From the NCBI GenBank assembly GCA_031553885.1, contig JAVBKV010000010.1:16663-80662 (forward strand): DNA of 64,000 bases, written 5' to 3'. Position 1 is the first letter of the stretch, and every line of letters begins with the position of its first letter. Shown piece by piece: positions 35,101 to 44,316 of the stretch. Under the pieces are notes generated by a model that saw only the letters and a program-made list of their open reading frames with translations, was not told the DNA's origin and did no database searches. A program made the translations under genes and the position numbers. The stretch is from JAVBKV01 sp031553885 (GTDB taxonomy: Bacteria; Bacteroidota; Bacteroidia; Bacteroidales; Azobacteroidaceae).

Positions 35101-36000
35101 TTATTTTTTCAAAGGCTCCAGTTGGCCGGACTGTGTAGGATATACACTTTTCAGCATGTCGTATATTTCTTTTTTTTCCTCGGCAGTTGCTTTACTTGCC
35201 AGGGAGACCACCTCATCCAGTTTGCTGTCGGAAAACATCTGGATCAGGATGGAAGAATTACGGATACTTCGCAGGTCTTTCAATACCGGTAGTGCAGTCA
35301 AAATTGTTGTTCTTCCGCGATCCGGATTGGCAGCCATTTCGTCCAGGCCTTTGCGGTGATAGGTATACCATAATTCCCGGTAAGCCTTTAATGACTCATC
35401 GGTAAGAGCAGTAATAATGGCATGCCTGTTTTTCGGATCATCAAATGCTTCCCAGCCTTTCCATGCCGAATTTCCCTGGGCCTGCATGGATATGGTTTGC
35501 GCCTGACGGAAGAAGACACCACCTCCCATAGGAGAAAAACTATCGAAGTCCAATCCGAGGATCAGGTTACAATAAAATGCAGTGACTGCAACCAGGTTAC
35601 TTTCAATAACTCCCTGAACAAATTCTATCGGAGCATTTTCTGTATATTCGAATTCGAGTTTAGTATCACGAAAATTGAGGATATTGGTGGAATAAGAAGA
35701 ATTATAAACCGGACGACGGGCCTGAACAAAAAGTTCTGCAGTAAACATGTTATCGGACGGTTGAGTAATTATTGTCAGTGAAAAAGTACAATCAATCCGT
35801 TCATTGGTAGCAAAGGACGAGTTACTCCATTTCTGGGCATTGATGAATTGATTCAACGCTTTTTCCATGGAGGTGAAAATATTTTTATTGGTTGTTTGTA
35901 TCCGGTCGCTGTTGACCGTTACTTTCGCATTCAGTTCCTGCGCCTCCGTTTGAAATACGAAAGCGAAAAGAAGAACCAACAATACAATCCATTTACTCAT
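35101..36000 (-). CDS. DUF4835-family exported protein
   Basis: 299 residues with a signal peptide (MSKWIVLLVLLFAFVF, cleavage near TEAQ). The mature part begins ELNAKVTVNSDRIQ and includes FNFRDT-like beta-strands (ILNFRDTKLEFEY) and a helical C-terminus ending GQLEPLKK. DUF4835 is a Bacteroidota family of unknown function that tends to sit beside coaBC and recN, as here (11 bases from coaBC, 15 from recN). A periplasmic or outer-membrane location is inferred. I do not assign it a role. Confidence 0.85.
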   Translation of the reverse strand: MSKWIVLLVLLFAFVFQTEAQELNAKVTVNSDRIQTTNKNIFTSMEKALNQFINAQKWSNSSFATNERIDCTFSLTIITQPSDNMFTAELFVQARRPVYNSSYSTNILNFRDTKLEFEYTENAPIEFVQGVIESNLVAVTAFYCNLILGLDFDSFSPMGGGVFFRQAQTISMQAQGNSAWKGWEAFDDPKNRHAIITALTDESLKAYRELWYTYHRKGLDEMAANPDRGRTTILTALPVLKDLRSIRNSSILIQMFSDSKLDEVVSLASKATAEEKKEIYDMLKSVYPTQSGQLEPLKK

Positions 36001-36011
36001 TTATTTTTGTT

Positions 36012-37230
36012 TTAATGCTGTGATTCCGGTTGCATTAACTGCATCAGATAAGAAACGATATCCTCTGCCACATCCACTTTTGTTTTCAACTGAAAATCCA
36101 GGCGGGTTCCGTCGTTTGCCAGAATACTCACTTTATTCGTATTAACCTGAAAACCGGCTCCCGGATCGTTCAGCGAATTCAACACAATAAAATCCAGGTT
36201 TTTCTTTTTCAACTTAGCCTGGGCATTTATAATTTCATTATTGGTTTCCAAAGCAAATCCTCCAAGCAATTGTTCTTTCCGTTTTATTTTGCCCAAAGAA
36301 GCAGCAATATCCGGATTTGGAACCAATTCGACCGATAGCGATTCGCCATCTTTGCGTTTCATTTTTTCCCGGGAAAAATCAGCCGGTCTATAATCAGCTA
36401 CAGCTGCACAGAGCAACGCCGCATCCATATCCGGAAAACAAGCCATTGCAGCTTCATACATTTCGTTGGCAGATTCCACACTGATCCGTTGAATCTGGGG
36501 ATATTTTACACTTAATTGTACCGGTCCGGTAATTAATGTGACCGAAGCTCCTCTTAAAGCACATGCTTCTGCCAGCGCAAAACCCATTTTTCCTGAGGAA
36601 TAATTACCTATATAACGTACAGGATCCAGTTTTTCATACGTCGGACCTGCAGTTATTAAGATTTTTTTTTTTTGATAAGCTGTCTTTTTTTTCAAAATAA
36701 GCTTCCAGGACTTCAATAATCCGGTCCGGTTCTTCCATCCGGCCTTTTCCTTCGAGGCTACTGGCCAAAAAGCCGGTAGCCGGTTCGATGAGATAATTTC
36801 CGTATGATTTCAGTTTTTCCAGGTTTTGTTGTGTAGAGGGATGAGCAAACATATCCAAATCCATGGCCGGAGCGATAAAAACAGGAGCTTTCATCGACAA
36901 GTAAGTTGTTATCAGCATATTATCAGCAATACCATTTGCCATTTTCCCAAGGGTTGCGGCGGTCGCCGGTGCGATCAACATAAGATCGGCCCATAAACCC
37001 AGATCAACATGACTGTGCCAGGTTCCGTCATTTGCTGCAAAAAACTCACTGACTACCGGTTTGTTAGTGAGTGCAGAAAGGGTGACCGGAGTAATAAATT
37101 CTTTACCGGAAGGAGTAATAACCACCTGTACCTCAGCTCCTTTTTTTATCAGCAGCCGGCACAGATAAGCTGCTTTATAAGCTGCAATACTGCCAGTAAT
37201 CCCAAGAACTATTTTCTTACCTTGTAGCAT
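36012..37230 (-). CDS. coaBC: CoaBC (PPC decarboxylase / PPC synthetase), split by a frame change
   Basis: Bifunctional enzyme of CoA synthesis: CoaB joins phosphopantothenate and cysteine, CoaC decarboxylates the product. The first frame (37230 to 36634) gives the flavoprotein CoaC half (KIVLGITGSIAAYKAAYLCR; His in WHSHVDLG; the substrate-binding PAMDLDM and active Cys-side region follow) and then runs into a stop. The CoaB half (ILITAGPTYEKLDPVRYIGN, GALLC-type AALLCAAVADYRP) is in another frame to 36012. The switch point is a run of twelve A (36662-36673); eleven would give one 405-residue protein, the usual length. The CoaB frame has only TTG starts near the junction. Read it as polymerase slippage, a sequencing error or a real mutation. 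Confidence 0.85.
36662..36673 (-). other. A12 homopolymer (coding strand) at the CoaC-CoaB junction
   Basis: Twelve T on the plus strand are twelve A in coaBC. Loss of one A (or gain of two) joins SLSKKK to ILITAGPT in one frame. A second run of eight A lies 27 bases upstream on the coding strand. Confidence 0.85.
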
Positions 37231-37330
37231 ACATTCACTGTTCTTAAAAAACGGTGCAAGTTAGTTATTTTTTACAAGCCTCGCAAATATTCGCCTTTTT
37301 AGAACAAAATGAAACCTTGTATTGTTTCTT

Positions 37331-37343
37331 AGACCATTGGTCT
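37331..37343. promoter_or_regulatory. Palindrome AGACCATTGGTCT, possible operator
   Basis: Perfect 6-bp inverted repeat around one central T, about 100 bases upstream of the coaBC start and 270 upstream of the ompA promoter element. No regulator can be named. Confidence 0.3.
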
Positions 37344-37599
37344 GTGTATTTTTTTATAATTTCAGACGATAATTTTACGCATCTGTATTTTTTAGTCTGG
37401 TATTATGTTTATTTTTGTGTTAAAAGAAACAAAATAAATTGATCTATTTTAATAAAATAAAAATTTGGCCTGTTTTTTGTCGAATTTGAAATGAAATTCA
37501 GATTTTAGGTTAAGACAAGCTACAAATTAATCAGTAAAAGGGGAGTCATTTTTTTTGTGAAAAATATACAAAAAAAAACAAATACGATTAAATTAATGT

Positions 37600-37607
37600 A
37601 TCTTTGT
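37600..37607 (+). promoter_or_regulatory. -7 element for the OmpA-family gene
   Basis: TATCTTTG, 129 bases before the ATG, leaving a long AT-rich leader. The -33 position has no TTG. Confidence 0.45.
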
Positions 37608-37736
37608 CGCATAATAGTAAGAGTTGTACATCTTTACATACGCGATACATATTGGAATGAGTTGGTATTATTGGAATGACGTGAATAATAAAATAGGAAC
37701 GTAAATTTATTAATAATCTAACTATCTATAAATTAA

Positions 37737-39461
37737 ATGAAAATGAAAATGAAAATGAGAAAATTATTCTTTTTTATTGTTGTGATGTTGATCCCGGCAT
37801 TCTATGCAAGTGCTCAGCATAAGCCTGTTTATGCAGATGAAACGGATCGGGATACTTCCAGAACAGCCCTCAGAACTACTTGGGAAAGTGCTCGTCCAGG
37901 CGATAACTGGTTTGTTACTGTTCATGCTGGTATTGCTGACCTGATGAGTGAAGAATCTCGCTATGTAAAGTTTGGTGATCGTATCAACTTTCCGACATTT
38001 GGTCTTTCTGTAGGAAAATGGATGTCTCCGGTTTGGGGGGTGCGTATGAACATAACCGGTGCTAAGTTACAGGGATTTGCTGTCTGGGAAGATGGAGTTG
38101 GCGGTTTAGGAAACTGGTATGTCGGTAAAAATTATACCAGCCCCAGCGGTAATCCTACCAATAATTACATCCCGGCATGGGAATCGGCAAATGCTAAATT
38201 TATCGAAGACCGCTTTCTGAACATGGACGACAGGATTGATACAAAACAAGGCGACGGTTACTCCTATGATTTCAAATATGCCGGAGTTTCTTTCGATTTC
38301 CTTTTGAATCTGAAAAACTTCTGTATGAAATACAACGAAAAAGCGTTTTTCAACCCTATTCTTTACGGAGGTATCGGTTTTGCTCATACATTTAAGGACA
38401 AGGATAATCAACGAACAGCCGTTAACAGTATCATGGAAAAATTCGGTTTGATGTTGGATTTCCGTTTGAGCGACGCCTGGAGTGTCAATCTGGATGGACA
38501 AATGATGATTTTACCCGAATTTTTTGACCGTCGTGTCGGCGATGGTAATACCCAGGATGGTTTAGCCAACTATACCGTAGGTATCACTTACCGTTTCAAC
38601 GATCGTTATTTCCACAAAGTAAACCCGGCTAATCCGGCTGAAATCGATGCGTTGAACAGACAAATCAACGAACTCAGAAATCGCCCGGTCGTTGTGTGCC
38701 CCGAATGCCCGAAAGCATGTATTGATGTGGATATCAACGGTATTGTTAAAGATAAAAATGGCAATGTACTCAGTGATGCTTCTGTTTTTGTTTTGAATAA
38801 TAACCAGCAAACAGTTACCGTATTGCGTACGGATGCCAATGGTAAATACAGAACAATTGTTCCTTGTGGCGCTTCATTGGTCATCAAAGCGGTTAAGAGC
38901 GGTTACAGCGATGATTGTACTACACTTACTGCTCCTGCTGATAAAACCGGAGAAACGATTATCAAGCAGGTTCCTGATCTGAGTCTGGAAAAATACAGAG
39001 TGGGACAAACCTTCAAGATTGAAAACATCTACTATGATTTCGATAAATGGAACATCCGTCCGGATGCTGCAGCAGAACTGGATAAGACTGTTGCTTTCCT
39101 GAAAGAAAATCCTCAGTTGACAGTTGAATTGGGATCTCATACCGACAGTAGAGGTTCTGACAGTTACAACCAACGCTTGTCTCAACGTCGTGCCGAGTCT
39201 GCTGTAAAATACATTGTGGATAACGGTGTCGACAAAAAGAGAATCACTGCCAAGGGATACGGAGAAACCCAATTGGTAAATGAATGTAAAGACGGTGTTA
39301 AATGTACTGAAGAACAACATCAGGCCAACCGGAGAACCGAATTGAAAATTACCGGAGTTGAGGAATCCAAAACTACGATAGTTAATGTTTGGGACAAATA
39401 TTCAGGAGGTCAGGTTGTTAGCGCCAGCGAATTCCGTAACGGATTTTTCAAATGTAATTAA
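37737..39461 (+). CDS. OmpA-family outer-membrane protein with carboxypeptidase-like domain
   Basis: 574 residues. Signal peptide (hydrophobic LFFFIVVMLIPAFYASA before Q) after a start made of three Met-Lys repeats (ATGAAA). A beta-barrel of about 250 residues is next (DNWFVTVHAGIADLM to YTVGITYRFNDRYFHKV). A short Cys-Pro linker (VVVCPECPKACIDV) leads to a carboxypeptidase-regulatory-like domain and then the OmpA peptidoglycan-binding domain (YYDFDKWNIRPDAAAELDK, SHTDSRGSDSYNQRLSQRRA, NRRTELKITG). It anchors the outer membrane to the cell wall and is probably a major protein, given the long leader and strong terminator. The first of the ATGs is taken as start. Confidence 0.93.
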   Translation: MKMKMKMRKLFFFIVVMLIPAFYASAQHKPVYADETDRDTSRTALRTTWESARPGDNWFVTVHAGIADLMSEESRYVKFGDRINFPTFGLSVGKWMSPVWGVRMNITGAKLQGFAVWEDGVGGLGNWYVGKNYTSPSGNPTNNYIPAWESANAKFIEDRFLNMDDRIDTKQGDGYSYDFKYAGVSFDFLLNLKNFCMKYNEKAFFNPILYGGIGFAHTFKDKDNQRTAVNSIMEKFGLMLDFRLSDAWSVNLDGQMMILPEFFDRRVGDGNTQDGLANYTVGITYRFNDRYFHKVNPANPAEIDALNRQINELRNRPVVVCPECPKACIDVDINGIVKDKNGNVLSDASVFVLNNNQQTVTVLRTDANGKYRTIVPCGASLVIKAVKSGYSDDCTTLTAPADKTGETIIKQVPDLSLEKYRVGQTFKIENIYYDFDKWNIRPDAAAELDKTVAFLKENPQLTVELGSHTDSRGSDSYNQRLSQRRAESAVKYIVDNGVDKKRITAKGYGETQLVNECKDGVKCTEEQHQANRRTELKITGVEESKTTIVNVWDKYSGGQVVSASEFRNGFFKCN

Positions 39462-39481
39462 TATATTATAAATTTAAGAAG

Positions 39482-39512
39482 AAGGCACCTCAGGATTGGG
39501 GTGCCTTTTTTT
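39482..39512 (+). terminator. Intrinsic terminator after the OmpA-family gene
   Basis: A 10-bp stem (39482-39491 with 39498-39507, one G-U pair) and a 6-base loop, running into seven T. Confidence 0.9.
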
Positions 39513-39567
39513 ATTATTATTCCACTGATTTTCCGCTTCTGATAGGATCATTTTATTCTAAATGATG

Positions 39568-39575
39568 TAACTTTG
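39568..39575 (+). promoter_or_regulatory. -7 element of aroK promoter
   Basis: TAACTTTG, 23 bases before the aroK ATG. No clear TTG is seen 20 bases upstream. Confidence 0.45.
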
Positions 39576-39598
39576 CAGGTAATTATGAAAGAAACTAT

Positions 39599-40138
39599 AT
39601 GAAACGGGTATTCCTGATCGGCTATATGGGTTCCGGTAAAACGACTATCGGAAAAAAGATAGCGGAGAAAATCAATATGCACTTTATTGATTTGGATCTG
39701 TTCATTGAAAACAGGTACAGAAAGAATATCCGGCAGATTTTCGAAGAAAAGGGGGAAGCTGTCTTCCGTAAAATTGAGGCTCAGGCGTTAAAAGAAGTCG
39801 CTGAATTCGAAGATATTGTTGTCTCGACAGGAGGAGGAGTTCCTTGTTTTTTTAATAATATGGCCCTGATGAATACCTGGGGTACAACTATTTACCTCAA
39901 GGTGTCAGTTGAAGAATTAGTAAAACGCCTGAACGGCTGTAAGCAAAATCGTCCGTTAATTAAAGATAAAGATCCGGATGAGCTGAAAATATATGTATCG
40001 GAAAGTCTTAAGGAAAGAGAGCTTTTTTACAATCAGGCCTCTTTTGTGCTCGATACCGAACAACTTTTGACGGAAACAGATGTTGATACAATGGTTGATT
40101 ACCTGATTCGATATTTATCCAAAGATGTAAATTCATGA
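39599..40138 (+). CDS. aroK: Shikimate kinase
   Basis: Phosphorylates shikimate with ATP, a step of chorismate and aromatic amino-acid synthesis. 179 residues. P-loop GYMGSGKTT at 8-16, shikimate-binding Asp (FIDLDLFIE), Arg in EAVFRKIEAQAL, the lid STGGGVPCF and LNGCKQNRPLIKD. The stop overlaps the alanine dehydrogenase start as ATGA (40135-40138). Confidence 0.96.
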   Translation: MKRVFLIGYMGSGKTTIGKKIAEKINMHFIDLDLFIENRYRKNIRQIFEEKGEAVFRKIEAQALKEVAEFEDIVVSTGGGVPCFFNNMALMNTWGTTIYLKVSVEELVKRLNGCKQNRPLIKDKDPDELKIYVSESLKERELFYNQASFVLDTEQLLTETDVDTMVDYLIRYLSKDVNS

Positions 40139-41346
40139 AAACAACTCAGTCTCAATCTCAAGAGCCGTTTTTTGTTCCTCAGGAATTAGTTAAGGAACTG
40201 AGCCATTCAAGATATCCCACGTTGATAGGAATTCCTAAAGAGAATCTTAATCTGGAAAAACGGCTGGCCATAACACCCGAAGCGGTCGATATGATTACCG
40301 AAGCCGGTCACCGTGTTATTCTGGAAGAAGGAGCCGGAGCCGGAATTAATTATTCCGACGCCAAGTATGCAGAAGCCGGAGCCGAAATTGTATCTTCTAA
40401 AGAGCAGGTCTTTCAATGTGACATGATCTTTAAGATAGCTCCTGCTGTTCTGGAAGAAATCTTTATGATGAAAAGTAAGGCTACGGTTTGCAGCATGTTG
40501 CAACTTCCGGATATCACGCCGGAGGCGATTAAGGCAATGAGCAACAGGAAAATTAATGCAATCGGTTATGAATTGATGTCGTATGACGGAAAATCATTTC
40601 CGGTACGCAATTCCATTTCGGAAATAGAAGGGGCAGCATCCATTTCAGTAGCTTCCGAGCTTCTGAGTAATGAGCGGGGAGGTAAAGGTGTGCTCATGGG
40701 AGGAGTCCCGGGAGTCTCTCCTACAGAAGTCGTAATCATCGGAGCCGGCCTTGCCGGAACGGTAGCAGCGCGTGCGGCATTAGGGCTTGGCGCCATCATT
40801 AAAGTTTTTGACAAAGATATCTGTAAACTCCGTTGCCTGCAAAATGACCTGGGAAGAGTTGTTTTCACCTCCGTTTTCCAACCTAATGTCCTGCTGAATG
40901 CGTTTAAATCAGCCGATGTCGTTATCGGAGCCATGCGTTACATCAACGACCCTGTGCGATATGTCATTTCCGAAGACGTGATTAAATCCATGAAAAAAGG
41001 AGCTTTAGTCATCGATCTGAGAATCAACCAGGGCGGATGTTTCGAAACGACTTGTTTCTTACCGGATCAACATCCGGTTATTTTTGAGAAATACGGAATT
41101 ACGCATTATTGTGTCCCTAACCTGAGTTCCCGTGTTGCCCGGACTACATCCATGGCTTTAAGCAATATCTTTACACCTCTTATTGTTCAGATCGGAGAAT
41201 CCGGAGGTGTATCCGGTATGGTTAAAACCGATAATATGTTCAGATCCGGACTGTATATGTATGGAGGGAAGTTAGTCAATGCATACGTTGCGCGACATTT
41301 TAATATGCCTTCAAATGATATTGGTTTATTTTTGTCGGTTTATTAA
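40135..41346 (+). CDS. ald: Alanine dehydrogenase (AlaDH/PNT family)
   Basis: Reversible NAD-dependent deamination of alanine to pyruvate and ammonia. 403 residues. The N-terminal AlaDH/transhydrogenase domain has GIPKENLNLEKRLAITPEAV (pyruvate-binding Arg), and K/H residues follow in IFKIAPAV. The Rossmann fold is VVIIGAGLAGTVAARAALGLGA. The C-terminus GGVSGMVKTDNMFRSGLYMYGG is longer than in classic Ald enzymes and typical of the Bacteroidota branch, so activity is likely but less certain than family. Four-base overlap with aroK. Confidence 0.87.
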   Translation: MKTTQSQSQEPFFVPQELVKELSHSRYPTLIGIPKENLNLEKRLAITPEAVDMITEAGHRVILEEGAGAGINYSDAKYAEAGAEIVSSKEQVFQCDMIFKIAPAVLEEIFMMKSKATVCSMLQLPDITPEAIKAMSNRKINAIGYELMSYDGKSFPVRNSISEIEGAASISVASELLSNERGGKGVLMGGVPGVSPTEVVIIGAGLAGTVAARAALGLGAIIKVFDKDICKLRCLQNDLGRVVFTSVFQPNVLLNAFKSADVVIGAMRYINDPVRYVISEDVIKSMKKGALVIDLRINQGGCFETTCFLPDQHPVIFEKYGITHYCVPNLSSRVARTTSMALSNIFTPLIVQIGESGGVSGMVKTDNMFRSGLYMYGGKLVNAYVARHFNMPSNDIGLFLSVY

Positions 41347-41369
41347 GCAGAATCAATAAAAAATGTTAC

Positions 41370-41377
41370 TATCTTTG
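41370..41377 (+). promoter_or_regulatory. -7 element of korAB promoter
   Basis: TATCTTTG, 50 bases before the korA ATG, in the 81-base gap after ald. No TTG at the usual distance. Confidence 0.45.
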
Positions 41378-41427
41378 CCCGAATATTATTTTTACTGCGG
41401 GTTATAATTTATAAGAACACTTTTGTT

Positions 41428-43275
41428 ATGACAAACGAAACTAAGATCAAAGAACTGGAGCGGGTTGTGATCCGGTTTTCCGGAGATTCCGGAGACGGGA
41501 TGCAATTGGCCGGTACGATCTTTTCCAATCTTTCTGCCGAACTCGGCAACGACATTATTACATTTCCTGACTATCCTGCTGAAATTCGTGCTCCCCACGG
41601 GACTCTGAGCGGTGTTTCGGGATATCAGATGCAACTTGGAGCCAGAAAAATATATACTCCCGGAGATAAGGCCGATGTTCTCATCGCCATGAATCCGGCA
41701 GCATTGAAGGTAAATGCCGGTTTCCTGAAGCCGGACTCGGTGGTGATCATCGACTCGGATTCTTTTCAGAAAGCAGATCTGGAAAAAGCATTGTTCAAAA
41801 CCGAAGAGCCTTTTGCAGAACTGGGGCTGAATTCTGTTCAGGTAGTATCCGCATCGATCACTACTATGTGTAAAGACTGCCTGAAAGATGTAGCCGACAA
41901 TAAACAGGCACTTCGTAGCCGGAATATTTTTGCATTGGGTTTGGTTTGCTGGCTATTCAACCGTCGGTTGGAAACCGCAGAACACATGTTGAAAGAAAAG
42001 TTCAAAAAGAAACCGGACGTATTGAATGCCAACCTGTTGGTATTGAACGCCGGATTCAATTATGGCCACAATATTCATGCAACGGTTTCTACCTATCGCA
42101 TTGAAACGACTCCGGTCGAAAAGGGTTTTTATACAGACATCAACGGTAATAAAGCAACAGCTTACGGATTGATTGCTGCCGCTGAGAAAGCCGGATTGCA
42201 GTTATTTTTAGGAAGTTATCCGATTACTCCGGCCACAGACATCATGCAGGAATTGACCGCCCGTAAGGAGTTAGGGGTGAAGGTTATGCAAATGGAAGAT
42301 GAAATAGCGGGGATCTGTTCGGCTATCGGAGCTTCTTTTGCCGGATGCCTGGCTGCAACTTCCACTTCGGGTCCCGGACTGGCTCTGAAAAGTGAAGCCA
42401 TCGGACTGGCTGTTATATCCGAGATTCCTTTGGTGGTAGTTGATGTACAACGCGCTGGGCCTTCCACTGGTATGCCCACGAAAAGCGAACAGACCGATCT
42501 GATGCAGGCGCTCTACGGACGCAATGGAGAGAGTCCGGCTGTTGTCCTGTCTGCAATCTCTCCTACCGATTGTTTCGATGCGGCTTACTGGGCATCCAAA
42601 ATTGCCCTGGAACACATGACACCGGTTATTTTATTGACTGATGGCTATATCGCAAACGGATCTTCAGCCTGGAGAATTCCGGATCTGGAAAATTATCCGG
42701 AAATAAAACCGCCTTATGTAACTCCGGACCTGCAACCGGGCTGGACCCCTTTCCAACGGGATGCAGTAAGTAAAATCCGTCGCTGGGCGGTTCCGGGAAC
42801 AGAAGATTTTGCCCATCGTATCGGAGGACTCGAAAAAGATTACAAAACGAGTGTTATTTCCACAGATCCGGATAACCACCAACTGATGACCAATACCCGT
42901 CAGGCTAAAATCGATTACATTGCCGAATGCATTCCTTTGCAGGAAGTATTGGGAGATCCGGATGCGGACCTGTTGGTAGTTGGCTGGGGAGGCACTTACG
43001 GGCACTTATATGAAGCCGTGGAGAAAATTCAGGAAACCGGAAAAAAAGTCGCGTTTGCACACTTCCGGTTTATTAATCCATTACCTAAAAATACACCGGA
43101 AATTTTTAAACGGTTTAAAAAAGTAATCGTGATCGAACAAAATAGCGGGCAATTTGCCAATCATTTGCGTTCAAAAATTCACGGCTTCAATCCTTACCAG
43201 TTTAACCGGGTGAAAGGTCAGCCTTTCCTTGTATCCCGTTTAGTGGAGGAAATTTCTAAATTATTGGAGGAATAA
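41428..43275 (+). CDS. korA: 2-oxoacid:ferredoxin oxidoreductase, fused gamma-alpha subunit
   Basis: With KorB it oxidises 2-oxoglutarate (or a similar 2-oxoacid) to the acyl-CoA, reducing ferredoxin; reversible and used in the anaerobic branched TCA cycle. 615 residues. The gamma domain comes first (VVIRFSGDSGDGMQLAGTIF, FPDYPAEIRAPHGTLSGVSG), then the alpha domain (GSYPITPATDIMQEL, MEDEIAGICSAIGASFAG, TSTSGPGLALKSEA) and a C-terminal domain (VIVIEQNSGQFANHL). korB follows after 3 bases. The exact 2-oxoacid is inferred from the family. Confidence 0.94.
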   Translation: MTNETKIKELERVVIRFSGDSGDGMQLAGTIFSNLSAELGNDIITFPDYPAEIRAPHGTLSGVSGYQMQLGARKIYTPGDKADVLIAMNPAALKVNAGFLKPDSVVIIDSDSFQKADLEKALFKTEEPFAELGLNSVQVVSASITTMCKDCLKDVADNKQALRSRNIFALGLVCWLFNRRLETAEHMLKEKFKKKPDVLNANLLVLNAGFNYGHNIHATVSTYRIETTPVEKGFYTDINGNKATAYGLIAAAEKAGLQLFLGSYPITPATDIMQELTARKELGVKVMQMEDEIAGICSAIGASFAGCLAATSTSGPGLALKSEAIGLAVISEIPLVVVDVQRAGPSTGMPTKSEQTDLMQALYGRNGESPAVVLSAISPTDCFDAAYWASKIALEHMTPVILLTDGYIANGSSAWRIPDLENYPEIKPPYVTPDLQPGWTPFQRDAVSKIRRWAVPGTEDFAHRIGGLEKDYKTSVISTDPDNHQLMTNTRQAKIDYIAECIPLQEVLGDPDADLLVVGWGGTYGHLYEAVEKIQETGKKVAFAHFRFINPLPKNTPEIFKRFKKVIVIEQNSGQFANHLRSKIHGFNPYQFNRVKGQPFLVSRLVEEISKLLEE

Positions 43276-43278
43276 CAG

Positions 43279-44298
43279 ATGACAACAACAGAAAAAACAT
43301 ACGAACCGAAAGATTTCAAAAGTCCTCAGTTAGTACGCTGGTGTCCCGGATGTGGTGATTACGGCGTGTTGAACAGCCTGCACAAGGCAATGTCTCAATT
43401 GGGTATAGCTCCGCATAATACGGCTGTTATTTCAGGTATCGGATGCTCTTCCCGCCTGCCTTATTACATGAACACTTATGGGTTTCACACGATTCATGGC
43501 CGGGGGGCCGCTATCGCAACCGGAGTAAAAGTGGCCAATCCCAACCTTTCCGTCTGGCTGTCTACCGGCGACGGAGATTGCCTGGCCATCGGAGGAAATC
43601 ATTTCATTCATGCTGTCAGGCGGAATGTGGATATCAATATCATCCTGATGAACAATCGTATTTACGGATTAACGAAAGGCCAGTATTCTCCAACCTCCGA
43701 ACGGGGCTTTGTCTCTAAATCATCTCCTTTCGGAACCGTGGAAGATCCTTTCCGTCCCGCTGAGCTGACCATTGGCGCCCGGGGACGTTTCTTTGCCCGG
43801 ACAATCGATGTGGATGTAAAAAACTCGGCTGATATTATGATTGCTGCAGCTCGTCATAAAGGAGCTTCTGTGATTGAGGTTTTATTGAACTGTGTCATAT
43901 TTAATGATGGGATTCACGATAATATCGTATCCAAGGAATGGCGTGCGGAAAAAACCATATTTGTCCGCCATGGGGAAAAAATGATTTTCGGTGAAAATAA
44001 TGACAAAGGGCTGGTCCAGGACGGTTTTAACCTGAAAGCTGTAACCATCGGAGAAGGCGGTTATACGATGGATGATGTTCTGGTTCATGATGCACATGCC
44101 GCCGATCCTGTCTTACACCTGAAATTAGCTCTGATGGATGGAGATCAGCTTCCCGTGGCTTTAGGTATCATCCGGGATGTGGAAGCTCCTGTTTATGATG
44201 AAGAACTGGAAAAACAAATCGCTGAAGTGCAGGCCCGGAAACCTGTTCGCAAACTTCGGGATTTCCTGATGTCCGGTGAAGTTTGGGAAGTAAAGTAA
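43279..44298 (+). CDS. korB: 2-oxoacid:ferredoxin oxidoreductase, beta subunit
   Basis: TPP-binding catalytic subunit of KorAB, 339 residues. Iron-sulfur cysteines and start of the domain are in LVRWCPGCGDYGVLN and SGIGCSSRLPYYMNTYG. The TPP/Mg motif is STGDGDCLAIGGNHFIH ... MNNRIYGLTKGQ. There is no separate ferredoxin-like subunit in the operon, matching the two-gene KorAB form. Only 3 bases separate it from korA. Confidence 0.94.
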   Translation: MTTTEKTYEPKDFKSPQLVRWCPGCGDYGVLNSLHKAMSQLGIAPHNTAVISGIGCSSRLPYYMNTYGFHTIHGRGAAIATGVKVANPNLSVWLSTGDGDCLAIGGNHFIHAVRRNVDINIILMNNRIYGLTKGQYSPTSERGFVSKSSPFGTVEDPFRPAELTIGARGRFFARTIDVDVKNSADIMIAAARHKGASVIEVLLNCVIFNDGIHDNIVSKEWRAEKTIFVRHGEKMIFGENNDKGLVQDGFNLKAVTIGEGGYTMDDVLVHDAHAADPVLHLKLALMDGDQLPVALGIIRDVEAPVYDEELEKQIAEVQARKPVRKLRDFLMSGEVWEVK

Positions 44299-44316
44299 CC
44301 GATCATATTTTGCATT

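Larger units (their letters stand above)
37231..37736. other. 506-bp AT-rich intergenic region between coaBC and ompA
   Basis: No gene is supported here. It must contain the promoters of both divergent units. I see a perfect 13-base palindrome (37331-37343), an ompA -7 element (37600-37607) and several long A or T runs, for example 37551-37558 and 37571-37579. The 62-codon frame at 37254-37442 has no start context or protein-like composition. Confidence 0.6.

Noticed and set aside
36012..36716. Independent CoaB gene with its own start
   Set aside because: The frame opens only with TTG codons near the junction and no ribosome site; one missing A restores a normal-length fusion.
37254..37442. 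62-codon frame in the coaBC-ompA gap
   Set aside because: AT-rich, composition like random intergenic sequence (Phe/Tyr-rich), no promoter or conserved motif.
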